41,376 nucleotides of DNA from Pseudomonadota bacterium. Lineage in GTDB: Bacteria; Desulfobacterota; WTBG01; CAIYCZ01; CAIRTM01. Positions 1 through 9,743 of the stretch are shown in pieces. The notes beneath the pieces are model-generated. The model had not been told where the DNA came from. It searched no databases and saw only the letters and a list, made by a program, of their open reading frames with translations. Within the stretch, counting starts at the first letter, position 1. Each line of letters begins with the position of its first letter. The position numbers and the translations under genes were made by a program. Location: contig JAHEEI010000003.1 of NCBI GenBank assembly GCA_024640785.1, forward strand, positions 1 to 41,376. The letters are read 5' to 3'.

Positions 1-1
1 T

Positions 2-418
2 CCCTTGCTGAATCTTTTTGAAATGGAAGATTATATTGATAATTTAACAGAAAGTTTTTCTCATGGTATGAAACAGCGCCTGGTAATGGCATCAGCCTTT
101 ATCCATAAACCCAGACTTTTAATCGTTGATGAACCCATGGTTGGTCTTGATCCAAAAGGTGCGAGGCTGGTAAAAAAGATATTCAGAGAGGTTTGCTTAA
201 AAGGTACGACAATATTTATGTCTACCCATACCCTGGAGATTGCAGAGGAAATGTGTGACCGGATTGCTATTATACAAAACGGAACAATTGTTGGTGTTGG
301 AACCATCAAGGAACTCAGAGAAAAGACCGGCTCTGAAGGAAGAAAGCTTGAATCAATATTTTTTAAACTTACCGGTGGGGATGAGAGAGTTGAAGTATTG
401 GAATCATTGAGGTTTTGA
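2..418 (+). CDS. ABC transporter ATP-binding protein, C-terminal part (5' end outside window)
   Basis: Open to the window edge; signature-like SFSHGMKQRL, Walker B LLIVDEPMVGLD, H-loop STHT. Walker A not in window. Confidence 0.93.
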   Translation, partial: PLLNLFEMEDYIDNLTESFSHGMKQRLVMASAFIHKPRLLIVDEPMVGLDPKGARLVKKIFREVCLKGTTIFMSTHTLEIAEEMCDRIAIIQNGTIVGVGTIKELREKTGSEGRKLESIFFKLTGGDERVEVLESLRF

Positions 419-423
419 CGGTG

Positions 424-2124
424 ATGGACAGGCTAGAGTTGTTATACCCAAAGATCATACAAATAAAAAACAGAATTAAGTTTAAAGGCGAACGATCTCA
501 CCTCAGGTTTTTATTGATGTCTGTTTTCGGTCTTGCTTTCTGGTCGGGTATTTTCTTTGTTTTTTTCAGGGTTCTTACATATTTTAAGGGAATTGATGTT
601 TTTGGCGATTTTCTTGCTGCAAAACTGCTTTCCATGATATTTCTTACTTTCTTTTCCATATTAATTTTCAGTAATGTGATAACAGCAATCTCATCATTTT
701 TTATTTCTGAGGAGTTACAGCTCATTATCTCAACTCCTTATGCTTCTACGGAGCTCTATTTTTCAAAACTGACAGAAACCGTTCTTAACAGTTCATGGAT
801 GGTTCTTATGTTCAGTCTTCCTGTTTTCCTATCCTATGGAATAATTTATAAGCAGAGCTTTTCATATTATGTATTTTTAATACTTTCTATTCTTCCTTTT
901 CTTGCTATCTGCGGAACTGTTGGAATTGCTGTTGCCATTGGTCTGGTGAAAATATTTCCGGCTAAAAGACTTAAAGATGTACTTTTTATTATTAGCATCT
1001 TATTTATTATTATTGTTTATTTTATGTTTAGATTTATAAAACCTGAAAGATTGGTAGATCCTGATAATTTCTTTACGGTCATAGACTATCTGTCTGCTCT
1101 CGAAGCTCCGGCATCACCTTTTCTTCCAAGCCAGTGGGTTACAGATCTTTTGTCGGTTTTGCTTTTTGATAATGCTTCAGGCTCAACTATTTTTAATATG
1201 TTACTGCTATGGAGTACAGCGCTGGCATTTATTATTATGCTTGGCTGGCTTTTTAACTCAGTTTTTTATGATGCATGGAATAAAACACAGGAGGTCAGGG
1301 CCACCTCAATTTCAACAGACTGGATATTCCATAAAATTCTTAACTTTATGCTGGCGCCTCTTTCTCCTTCTGTTCGTGCAATTGTAGAAAAGGACATTAG
1401 AACCTTTTTCAGAGATACTTCACAGTGGTCTCAACTTTTCATTCTTTTCGCGATTATTGTAATCTACTTATATAATATCAGTGTGCTTCCCATGGAAAAG
1501 AATCCCATGCCCACTCTGTATCTTCAAAATATTATTTCATTTATTAATCTTGGTCTGGTCGGCTTTGTAATTTCTGCCGTAGCTGTTCGCTTTGCCTATC
1601 CTGCCGTCAGTCTTGAAAGAGATTCTTTCTGGATAATCAAATCCTCACCCATTGGGTTAAAAGGTTTTTTATGGTGTAAATTTTGGGTCAATTTTATCTT
1701 CCTTGTTGTTATATCTGAAATCCTGGTTGTTTTTACAAATTATTTATTGAAGGTTGATGTTATGATGATGGTGGTATCAGTTTTTACTATATTTCTAATG
1801 ACTTTCGGTATTACCAGTCTTGGAGTAGGGTGCGGTGCCATGTATCCCCGGTTTAAGGTTGAAAATGTTTCACAGATTCCGACAGGTTTTGGCGGACTTT
1901 TATTTATGATTCTATCAATGCTTTTTATTGGATTAACTATTGTACTCGAAGCAAGACCGGTTTATTCCTTCATGATGGCGGATTTCAGTAATATCCCCGT
2001 TTCTAATTCAAACTGGATTAAAATAGCCATTCATTTTGTGCTTGTTTTAATCATTAATATATTTGCTTTTTTACTACCCCTGAAAATCGGTTTCAAAAAA
2101 CTTTCTGAATTTGAAAATTTTTAA
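424..2124 (+). CDS. ABC exporter permease, multi-TM (ABC_tran_2-like)
   Basis: Immediately follows the ATPase stop; about 565 aa with many hydrophobic segments. Start at 421 (GTG) or 424 (ATG) preferred over the listed TTG. Confidence 0.85.
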   Translation: MDRLELLYPKIIQIKNRIKFKGERSHLRFLLMSVFGLAFWSGIFFVFFRVLTYFKGIDVFGDFLAAKLLSMIFLTFFSILIFSNVITAISSFFISEELQLIISTPYASTELYFSKLTETVLNSSWMVLMFSLPVFLSYGIIYKQSFSYYVFLILSILPFLAICGTVGIAVAIGLVKIFPAKRLKDVLFIISILFIIIVYFMFRFIKPERLVDPDNFFTVIDYLSALEAPASPFLPSQWVTDLLSVLLFDNASGSTIFNMLLLWSTALAFIIMLGWLFNSVFYDAWNKTQEVRATSISTDWIFHKILNFMLAPLSPSVRAIVEKDIRTFFRDTSQWSQLFILFAIIVIYLYNISVLPMEKNPMPTLYLQNIISFINLGLVGFVISAVAVRFAYPAVSLERDSFWIIKSSPIGLKGFLWCKFWVNFIFLVVISEILVVFTNYLLKVDVMMMVVSVFTIFLMTFGITSLGVGCGAMYPRFKVENVSQIPTGFGGLLFMILSMLFIGLTIVLEARPVYSFMMADFSNIPVSNSNWIKIAIHFVLVLIINIFAFLLPLKIGFKKLSEFENF

Positions 2125-2179
2125 TTTTAAAGATATTTTCTGAAAATATCTAATCATAAAATACTCGGGCAATAATTGT

Positions 2180-2208
2180 TTGTCATTGTTATGATTGAAG
2201 TATATAAT
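2180..2208 (+). promoter_or_regulatory. Putative sigma70-type promoter upstream of the 590-aa gene
   Basis: TTGTCA (2180-2185), 17-nt spacer, TATAAT (2203-2208), about 55 bp before the ATG at 2263. Confidence 0.5.
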
Positions 2209-2262
2209 TGTATTGTTAGTAATGACCATATACTTTTCATATAAATAAAGGACGCTTTTCAG

Positions 2263-4035
2263 ATGTCTGATAAAGTAGTTGATCTTGTAGAATTTAAAAA
2301 TATATCAGCTGAGAAGCTATTAAAACTGCCCCAAAATTCAGCTGAGAAGCTGTTTAACAGCCTGCCTGTCCAACAAAAAGCGGAGCTTGTTATAAGTGCT
2401 CCTTTTAAAGATAGAATTGATTTAATTTTAATGTCAGATGATACAAGAGCACTGGTTCAAGCACTTCCCGAAGAAGAGGTTTACTGGACAATAAGAGAAA
2501 GGGGACGGGCGGACTCCCTTTCAATAATTTCCAGGACATCTCATGAACAGTTTCAGTATTTTATTGATATTGATTGTTGGAACCGTGATGAAATTGATTT
2601 TAATAATATCGCGGAGTGGTACACACTGCTTGGGAAATGTAATGAAGTAAAAGTTGTTGAGTGGTTTGAAAATGCGGATGAAAGATTTCTTATCTCAACT
2701 TTAAAACGTTTTATGGGCATATCAAAGATTGAATCTGAGGCTGATATTTTAGAAGAGTACGAGGATATGCCCAATGATACCTTGGACAGTGTGTATTATT
2801 TTCAGTTTGCGGATGATGAGTCAAGACTGGTTTTAATGCCGCTACTGAGTGTGCTGTACAAGTATGACAGCAGTCTCTTTTATTCGCTCATTGAAGGGGT
2901 ACTATATGATTTTGTAACTGAAGCGGATGAAGAAGCCTTTAGGTGGAGACAGGTCAGGATTTCCGAGAAAGGATTTCCTGCAATAGATGAAGCGCTTGAA
3001 ATTTATCAGCTTGTCTCTGATCGTGAGATTGAAGCCTTAAAGCAAACCCTTAATAATGTTAGGGAATTAAATGAAGAGAATAAAACCTCTCTCAGGTATC
3101 TTTTGTCCGTTGAAAATGCGCCATCCTTTTTTTCAGATGCAATTAAACATATTAGTGATGAAAAAGCGCTATATGATATCCAAAAAAATATCATAAATTT
3201 AGCAAACAAGATAATAATGGCAGATTGTCTTGAGATCAGGGAAATTAAGGATAAAAAAAAGGCAATTGATAAGGCTGAAGGTTATATTAATATCGGTCTT
3301 GAGATCATATCCGAAGAAGATATGTCAAAAGCGGTTGAGGTTTTAGTTTCTGTTCATCCTCTTGAGCTGTTTAGAATCGGCTATAGTTCCGGATTAAAGC
3401 TTAAAAACAGGATTAAAAAATATATCCTAAAGTATGGCGAGCAGATATTATCATTTGCCGATGCGCCCTATTCTGAGTCGATATCCGGTCTGCTTCAAAA
3501 AAGGCCGAAGTATTTTGAAGGTCTGAGTGAGAAAGATTCAATTACTCTACGGGATTTTAAAAATATCTACGAGATTAAATATACAGAAGAGGCAGTTAAT
3601 TATTTGATATTTTGTAACAGATTGATATTCGACTGTTTTAAGCTTGACCATGAATATTTGACGGGTGCTTTTCAGGATAAAGTTCATAATAATGCAGGAG
3701 CAATAACCTATATTTCTCTTTTTAATACAATAATGGTTAATAACATCTGTAAGGGTTCTTCAGGCCCTGACCCTTTGACTGGCAATGAAGCAGGGGTTTT
3801 TATAAAGACAGCATTTGATAATAAAAACGGAGTTCTTTCCTTGAAAAAGGGTTTCAAAGCGGAAGTGTTTGCCTGGATTAAAAAAAGGGTTAACTCGGAA
3901 AAACAGGAGATAAGCATTCTAAAACATTTTGTTGAACAGGCTTTAAAAATGATCAATGAAGATATAAACAGCTTTTCCTCAAATGATACGATTGACATCA
4001 GGTATATTAGTGCGTTATTATTTAAGAAAGATTAA
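2263..4035 (+). CDS. DUF6178-like uncharacterised protein (590 aa)
   Basis: Long ORF with upstream RBS-like AAAGGA; N-terminal pattern (SAEKLLKLP..., ALPEEEVYWTIRERG) resembles DUF6178 proteins of sulfate reducers, from memory. Confidence 0.75.
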   Translation: MSDKVVDLVEFKNISAEKLLKLPQNSAEKLFNSLPVQQKAELVISAPFKDRIDLILMSDDTRALVQALPEEEVYWTIRERGRADSLSIISRTSHEQFQYFIDIDCWNRDEIDFNNIAEWYTLLGKCNEVKVVEWFENADERFLISTLKRFMGISKIESEADILEEYEDMPNDTLDSVYYFQFADDESRLVLMPLLSVLYKYDSSLFYSLIEGVLYDFVTEADEEAFRWRQVRISEKGFPAIDEALEIYQLVSDREIEALKQTLNNVRELNEENKTSLRYLLSVENAPSFFSDAIKHISDEKALYDIQKNIINLANKIIMADCLEIREIKDKKKAIDKAEGYINIGLEIISEEDMSKAVEVLVSVHPLELFRIGYSSGLKLKNRIKKYILKYGEQILSFADAPYSESISGLLQKRPKYFEGLSEKDSITLRDFKNIYEIKYTEEAVNYLIFCNRLIFDCFKLDHEYLTGAFQDKVHNNAGAITYISLFNTIMVNNICKGSSGPDPLTGNEAGVFIKTAFDNKNGVLSLKKGFKAEVFAWIKKRVNSEKQEISILKHFVEQALKMINEDINSFSSNDTIDIRYISALLFKKD

Positions 4036-4076
4036 ATCGATATTTCAAACAGACAACATGAATAAAGGAGGAAATC

Positions 4077-4304
4077 ATGCCGCACAAAGACATACCCCAT
4101 ATTGCAGCAACACTTCAGGTAGCTTTTTATGCTTCATATCAGGTTCCTGAATATAAGGATTTAAGTCTGGAAAAACGCAGACAGAAAGTGGTTGATGATT
4201 ATATTTCATCACTTAAGCTGGCTGATGTAATCTTTGAAAAAGCAATACATGAGAAATTGCCGCCTGACCAAGAGAGGATAATGGAAAAATATATTAAGGG
4301 ATAG
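4077..4304 (+). CDS. Small hypothetical protein (75 aa)
   Basis: ATG preceded by AAAGGAGG; ordinary amino-acid composition; sits between two genes on the same strand. Confidence 0.65.
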   Translation: MPHKDIPHIAATLQVAFYASYQVPEYKDLSLEKRRQKVVDDYISSLKLADVIFEKAIHEKLPPDQERIMEKYIKG

Positions 4305-4312
4305 TTTGTTTG

Positions 4313-4367
4313 GGTCCTGCATTATTATTACATCCGTCAGTTAATCTGACCTATCTGATGCAGGACC
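4313..4367 (+). promoter_or_regulatory. Nested stem-loop in the leader of the FmdB-type gene
   Basis: Outer arms GGTCCTGCAT (4313-4322) / ATGCAGGACC (4358-4367); inner GTCAG-TTAAT-CTGAC (4336-4350). Confidence 0.5.
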
Positions 4368-4393
4368 ATATTTTCAAATTTTTGGAGAGTTCG

Positions 4394-4723
4394 ATGCCAA
4401 TATATGAGTATCAGTGCAACAAGTGTAATGCAGCCTTTGACTGTGTAGTGATGAGCGTATCAGAAAAGTTTGAGCCTAAATGTGAAAAGTGCGGAAGCAC
4501 AGATGTGAAAAAACTGGTTTCCCAGGTCAGGTATATGTCAGGACCGGAAGAAAGCTGCCTTGCTTCAAACGTCGAAAACAGGTTATTGCAGTCAATGGGT
4601 GGAAAAGTAGATTCGAATATTCAAAAAGAAATTAAAGAACTTTCTAAACAGGCAGCCAAAAGAGGTAAAAAACGTTATGCCAGTATGATGGATACCGGCA
4701 AGTCAGAAAATATTGATTATTGA
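4394..4723 (+). CDS. FmdB family zinc-ribbon protein
   Basis: MPIYEYQCNKC...CEKCGS motif; start moved to ATG 4394, preceded by GGAG. Confidence 0.88.
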   Translation: MPIYEYQCNKCNAAFDCVVMSVSEKFEPKCEKCGSTDVKKLVSQVRYMSGPEESCLASNVENRLLQSMGGKVDSNIQKEIKELSKQAAKRGKKRYASMMDTGKSENIDY

Positions 4724-4947
4724 TTTAAAAGTCAGATTTTTGCATTAATTTAAAAGTTGTTTTGAATTCGCCCTTCAAATTCATTTCTTTTGTGATATTC
4801 AACATCTCAGAAGTTGTCTCGATAAATATCCTTTTCATAGCACTTATATTAATATATGCATTTTTAAGGCCTCATAATGTCAGCCTGTTAAAGTTAATAT
4901 TTGTCATTTTATGATTTAATCAATAATAATTTACAGGAGAATGTAAA

Positions 4948-5280
4948 ATGAAGAAATGTTTTACGATTTTAATTGCCATTAGTTTCATATTTATCGGAAC
5001 TGCTATTGCTGAAAAACCGGTTCTGGTTTCAAAAAAGAAGGCAGTAAAAGAAGATATGAATGTTCAAAAAAAGGAAATGAAAGATTATAGTGTTGATGAG
5101 ACGGGGAAAAAAGAAAAAAACACGAAGAAAATAATCGATGATAAAAAAAAGGGCCAGAAGAAACAAGAAGAGAAAAAGTCATCACAGGTTCAAAAAGAAT
5201 TGGATAAGGATTCAGCAAAGGGGCAGGAGGTCAGACAACAACGTAAAAAATGGTGGAAGTTATGGGGTGGTACCGAATAA
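4948..5280 (+). CDS. Exported Lys-rich low-complexity protein (110 aa)
   Basis: RBS ACAGGAG; signal peptide MKKCFTILIAISFIFIGTAIA; Lys/Glu/Gln-rich body; C-terminus RKKWWKLWGGTE. Confidence 0.65.
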   Translation: MKKCFTILIAISFIFIGTAIAEKPVLVSKKKAVKEDMNVQKKEMKDYSVDETGKKEKNTKKIIDDKKKGQKKQEEKKSSQVQKELDKDSAKGQEVRQQRKKWWKLWGGTE

Positions 5281-5498
5281 AATCCTTGAATCGCTTTTCA
5301 TCATACTACATTGTGTGTGTGGTGGGGTGATGTGAATAAGACTATTTCTGTAATACTTACTATCATAAATTCGAGTAAAAATTATTAAAAATATATATTT
5401 GGGTTCTAATAATGCGGAACAATTTATAGGTGCATGAGCCACTGATCTGTTTATCTGTTTAGGTGAACAGCAAAGCCAAAGGATTGAAAGGATTAAAT

Positions 5499-5744
5499 AT
5501 GGACAATTTAGCTGCAATTAGAGAATTTGTTGGCTAGTGTTCAGTCATCAATACCGCATTATTGATATTCACAAGCGTATTTATACTCCTGTTACGCAGA
5601 CCAATCTCACGTATTCACAGCAAGATGTTTAACATGGATGAAAGTAATCTGTCTTCTGCTTACTTTCAATTTTTGGCACAATACAAGATTGTCATAATTG
5701 TTTTAAATATTGTCCCATACATTGCCCTGAGGATACTGAGTTAA
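5499..5744 (+). pseudogene. DUF6868-like small membrane protein interrupted by one in-frame TAG
   Basis: Reading from ATG 5499: MDNLAAIREFVG*CSVINTALLIFTSVFILLLRRPISRIHSKMFNMDESNLSSAYFQFLAQYKIVIIVLNIVPYIALRILS; the only internal stop is TAG at 5535-5537. Confidence 0.7.
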
Positions 5745-5850
5745 ATTATTTAATAGTGGGACAAAGGTGTGGGAGTACGTATAGAAATCTGATACAAATG
5801 GGGATGAGCGGGTTTATTGAATTCCTCCTTTTTGTTTTAAATATTTTTAA

Positions 5851-8301
5851 TCAACCGATACCCGCAAGTTCGAGGCGGCCTTTCCACCTTTCAAACAGCA
5901 GGCGCTTAAGCAGTTGATGCTCCGGGTTTGTTAGTTCAGGATCTCTGTCAATCAGATCAAAGGCTGATTTTCTTGCATCCACCAAAATCTTAATATCCCG
6001 TCCAATATGTGCGACCCTGAAATCTGGAAGGCCGGACTGACGAGTTCCCAGAAATTCACCCGGACCTCTTATATTAAAGTCCTCTTCCGCGATCTTAAAC
6101 CCGTCATTTGTCTTTGACATGACCGTTAAGCGCTGTTTGGCTTCATCAGATTTTTTATACTGAGCAAGCAGGATACACATTGAATCAGCTGATCCTCTGC
6201 CCACACGGCCCCGCAACTGATGAAGCTGTGAAAGTCCGAACCTTTCCGCGTGCTCAATAATGATTAGGGAGGCATTGGGTACATCAATTCCAACCTCTAC
6301 AACTGTTGTTGAGACAAGGATATTAATTCTTCCTTCTTTAAATTTGTTCATGATGGCATCTTTTTCAGCACCTTTCATGCGTCCGTGTACCAGCCCCACT
6401 TTATATCCCGGGAAAATGTCTTTTTGAAGATGGGCGGCCATGTTTGTCGCATCAAGAAGATCGATTTTTTCAGATTCTTCAACCAGCGGATAGACAATGA
6501 ATGCCTGCCTTTTTTTTTCAAGTTCCTGACTGATAATTCTGTAGACGTCTTCCCGTCTGTTTTCATGTAAAACTTTTGTCTTGATGGGTTTCCTGCCGGG
6601 AGGGAGCTCATTAATAATTGATATATCTAGATCGCCGTAAACCGTTAAACCAAGGGTCCGCGGGATTGGTGTTGCCGTCATTACCAGGACATCGGGGTTT
6701 TCTCCTTTTCGCTTGATTTCTGCGCGCTGCATAACCCCGAATTTATGCTGTTCATCAATTACCGCAAATCCAAGATTCTTAAAATCTACGCCTTCCTGAA
6801 TTAGCGCATGGGTGCCGATAATGATATCTGATTCACCGTTTTTAATTTTAACAAGGGCAGCGTCTTTTTGTGCTTTGGGTTGGCTGCTGGTAAGAAGGAC
6901 TACGTTAATTTTGAGTTTATCAGTTAGGCACGCTATGGTTTTCAAATGCTGTTCAGCCAGAATTTCGGTTGGCGCCATGATGGCGGATTGATATCCGTTT
7001 AGCTTTGCGCAAAAACAGGCAATCAGGCATACCACGGTTTTACCGCTTCCCACATCACCCTGAATAAGACGGTTCATGGGATAAGGCTTTTTCATATCTG
7101 TAAAAATATCATCAACAGATCTTTGCTGTGCATTTGTTAACGAAAAGGGGAGAGTTTTTAAAAATTTATTAATTTTGTCCTGATGTATTTTAAAAGAAAT
7201 TCCAGGTTCGATAGCCATGCCTTTTTTTCTTAAGGCAAGAACTGTCTGCAGCATAAAGAATTCATCAAAAACAATTCTTCTGTGATATTCAGACTGCATT
7301 TCAAAGAGTCTATCAATGTCATCTTCTGTGCCCGGAAAGTGAACATGCTGAAAAGCCGTCGCGAGAGGAATCAGGCCATTTTTCTCTTTGATATTATCAG
7401 GCATGACATCGGGAATAAATTTACAGAAATTAATGACTGTGAACTCCATTATTTTCTGCATATTTTTCTGGTGTATTCCTTCTGTTAAAGGATAAACCGG
7501 GAGTATTTTAAGTTTTGATTCAATGGTATCATCCCCTGCAAAGATGTCAATTTCAGGGTGATGAACTTCTTTTTGATATCTGAAGTTTGAGATTGTACCA
7601 GACAGGATTACCTCTGTCCCTTCTTTAAATCTTTTTTTGAGAAGGTTTTTATATTTATCGTTTATCCTGAACCATTTTGCAGAAAGATTTTGTGATCCGT
7701 CACTTATCAGAATCTCAAAAAGTTTGTTTCTTCCGGCAAAAGCCCTGCTGGATATACTCATGACCCTGCCGATAATTGTGACGTGTTCTCCGGAATTTAC
7801 TTGAGAGATTTTTTTAATTCTTCTACGGTCAATATAGTTCCGGGGTATAAGATAGAGCAGGTCCTCAATATTGTTAATATTCATCCGTTTAAGAGCTTCG
7901 GAGATCTTTGGGCCGACGCCTTTGATTTTATCAACCGGTGTCGAAAGCATATGGATACTTTCTAAGAAACTGGTATTTTTAATGGGAGCTTCTTTTTTTA
8001 TGGGCTTGTTATTTTGTGAAATGTCAATTCTGTTAATGGTTAATAAAGCAGCTTTAATGAGCTCTTTTTTCTTATCATGTGTCAAATTATGATAACCCTT
8101 GAAGTCCTGTTCAAGGGTTATCAGGCTATTTCTGGCTTTATTAGAGGATATAAAAGACAAGGCTTTTTCAACCAAAGAAGGTATGAGTTCTTCAATGCCT
8201 TTTATATTTAAAAGAGAAGAGAAGTTATTTTTTGATGCAAAAATAAGAGGCCGCTCTATCGCAGCAAATATGGATTCAAGGTTCTTGAATTTATCTTCCA
8301 T
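5851..8301 (-). CDS. recG: ATP-dependent DNA helicase RecG
   Basis: Helicase motifs GDVGSGKT, DEQH, TATPIPRT, RGRVGRG; OB-fold N-terminal region; 816 aa. Confidence 0.97.
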   Translation of the reverse strand: MEDKFKNLESIFAAIERPLIFASKNNFSSLLNIKGIEELIPSLVEKALSFISSNKARNSLITLEQDFKGYHNLTHDKKKELIKAALLTINRIDISQNNKPIKKEAPIKNTSFLESIHMLSTPVDKIKGVGPKISEALKRMNINNIEDLLYLIPRNYIDRRRIKKISQVNSGEHVTIIGRVMSISSRAFAGRNKLFEILISDGSQNLSAKWFRINDKYKNLLKKRFKEGTEVILSGTISNFRYQKEVHHPEIDIFAGDDTIESKLKILPVYPLTEGIHQKNMQKIMEFTVINFCKFIPDVMPDNIKEKNGLIPLATAFQHVHFPGTEDDIDRLFEMQSEYHRRIVFDEFFMLQTVLALRKKGMAIEPGISFKIHQDKINKFLKTLPFSLTNAQQRSVDDIFTDMKKPYPMNRLIQGDVGSGKTVVCLIACFCAKLNGYQSAIMAPTEILAEQHLKTIACLTDKLKINVVLLTSSQPKAQKDAALVKIKNGESDIIIGTHALIQEGVDFKNLGFAVIDEQHKFGVMQRAEIKRKGENPDVLVMTATPIPRTLGLTVYGDLDISIINELPPGRKPIKTKVLHENRREDVYRIISQELEKKRQAFIVYPLVEESEKIDLLDATNMAAHLQKDIFPGYKVGLVHGRMKGAEKDAIMNKFKEGRINILVSTTVVEVGIDVPNASLIIIEHAERFGLSQLHQLRGRVGRGSADSMCILLAQYKKSDEAKQRLTVMSKTNDGFKIAEEDFNIRGPGEFLGTRQSGLPDFRVAHIGRDIKILVDARKSAFDLIDRDPELTNPEHQLLKRLLFERWKGRLELAGIG
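8090..8123. repeat. Perfect 14-bp inverted repeat inside recG
   Basis: TGATAACCCTTGAA (8090-8103) - GTCCTG - TTCAAGGGTTATCA (8110-8123). Confidence 0.85.
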
Positions 8302-8779
8302 TAATCTTTAAGGGTTATATTATTTGGTGATAAATTTATGTTTGTTAAATTGCCCTCTAATACTACTTATAATTCCAAAAAAATTTATAACTGATTTTTA
8401 AACCTATATCATAAATATCTCTGTGCATAAACCTTCCAATTAATATTATGGAGATTGTGGCTTAAATCTTGAAGTAAATTACATTAAAAAGAAAAGATAT
8501 CTTGAAGGAGATTATGCAAATTTTTTTATAGATGAAATTTAAAAAATCGATACTCTGATGCAGGGCAGGGTTTCAGAAAAATCAGGATATGAAAATATTA
8601 TAAAACAGGATAAAAAGTCATTTATTTTAATGATATACCGAGCGCTAATATCTTAGAATAAAAGTAATAAAGAAGGTTTTGTTTCATTCAAATATCATTT
8701 CCATGGGAAAACTTTAATTTCTATCGGAAATAATCCAGTTTTAGCTTAAAAGTTTATTTTTTACCTTTGTCAAGGACTC

Positions 8780-9206
8780 ATAAGAGAAAAGTTCTGACTT
8801 TAATGTCGATTATCTATCCTTAAAACATTTAAAAAGTAGTAGATTAATTGACTTACTGGAATCAAAGATTAAACAGTCTGATCCAGTTATATCAGCCGTA
8901 AAGTAGCATAATATAAAAAATTTGTTTAATGAAAAGTCAAAAAAATTAAAAGTTAATTCTGGGTTGATCCGTTAATTGATCAGGACAGAAAGTGATTTTA
9001 ATTTAGATTTTACATTATTCAAGGAGGTACTGGGGCTAATTCAGCTTAAACCTGGGAGTGCAAGGGATCTTGCGGTTATGATAACTTATGATATTTGAAA
9101 ACGTGATCTGCTGAACAAATTATTTAAAGGCTCTTTTAACCGGAATGAAGCAAACACGGATCTTGCGCTTGGGGCTTATAACTGGGGTATTATAAATATT
9201 GAGTAG
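8780..9206 (+). pseudogene. Decayed lytic transglycosylase (SLT domain); may extend upstream to about 8470
   Basis: One frame reads SKKLKVNSGLIR*LIRTESDFNLDFTLFKEVLGLIQLKPGSARDLAVMITYDI*KRDLLNKLFKGSFNRNEANTDLALGAYNWGIINIE*; stops TAG 8904, TAA 8973, TGA 9096. Matches the SLT motifs ESxF, GLMQLxPxTA and ALAAYNAG. Confidence 0.75.
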
Positions 9207-9743
9207 GATCCTGAGAACTTTCCGCGCGAAACATGTAATTACTTGCAAAGATAAAGAAATTTCTAAATTTAACATCAAGTGGTTAAATCATATTACCATC
9301 AAATATCCTGCAAAAAAGTTATTTTTTTATCCCGAATTTTTTAGAATTAAATTATCAATATATTGTATGAATCATATGTTTAAACTGCATATGTTGAAAT
9401 TCACAACAGCTGTTAATTGACTGTGGAATACTTTGTTATAACAGCATATTTGTATTTAAAATAAAGGGGTTCAAGTAAACTGTTCCAAAATGTAACACTA
9501 TTTTAAATAAAGTAATATCAGTTAGTTATGATTTTAGTAGTCAGTTGACATGATAATTCTAAGCAACATAAAAAAATAAAGTAATTTCAAAAACTAATGT
9601 TGATAAACAGTTTATAATTTTCGAAAAAGTATAAATTTAAAATATTTGAATTTTCTTATACCTGTTTTTAAAATAGATGTTTATAAAAATTAAAGATAAT
9701 ATTTTTTCCTTGACGCAGAGGATATAAATTATTAGATTTGACT

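Noticed and set aside
2131-2151. AGATATTTTC-T-GAAAATATCT inverted repeat after the ABC permease gene.
   Set aside because: All-AT-rich stem without a T-run directly after it; too weak to call a terminator or an operator.
4725-4838. 37-aa minus-strand ORF MKRIFIETTSEMLNITKEMNLKGEFKTTFKLMQKSDF after the FmdB gene.
   Set aside because: Too short, no clear RBS and no recognised family; could be real but cannot be supported from sequence alone.
9199-9420. 73-aa ORF after the SLT remnant.
   Set aside because: No RBS or family pattern; begins at the end of the decayed gene in AT-rich sequence.
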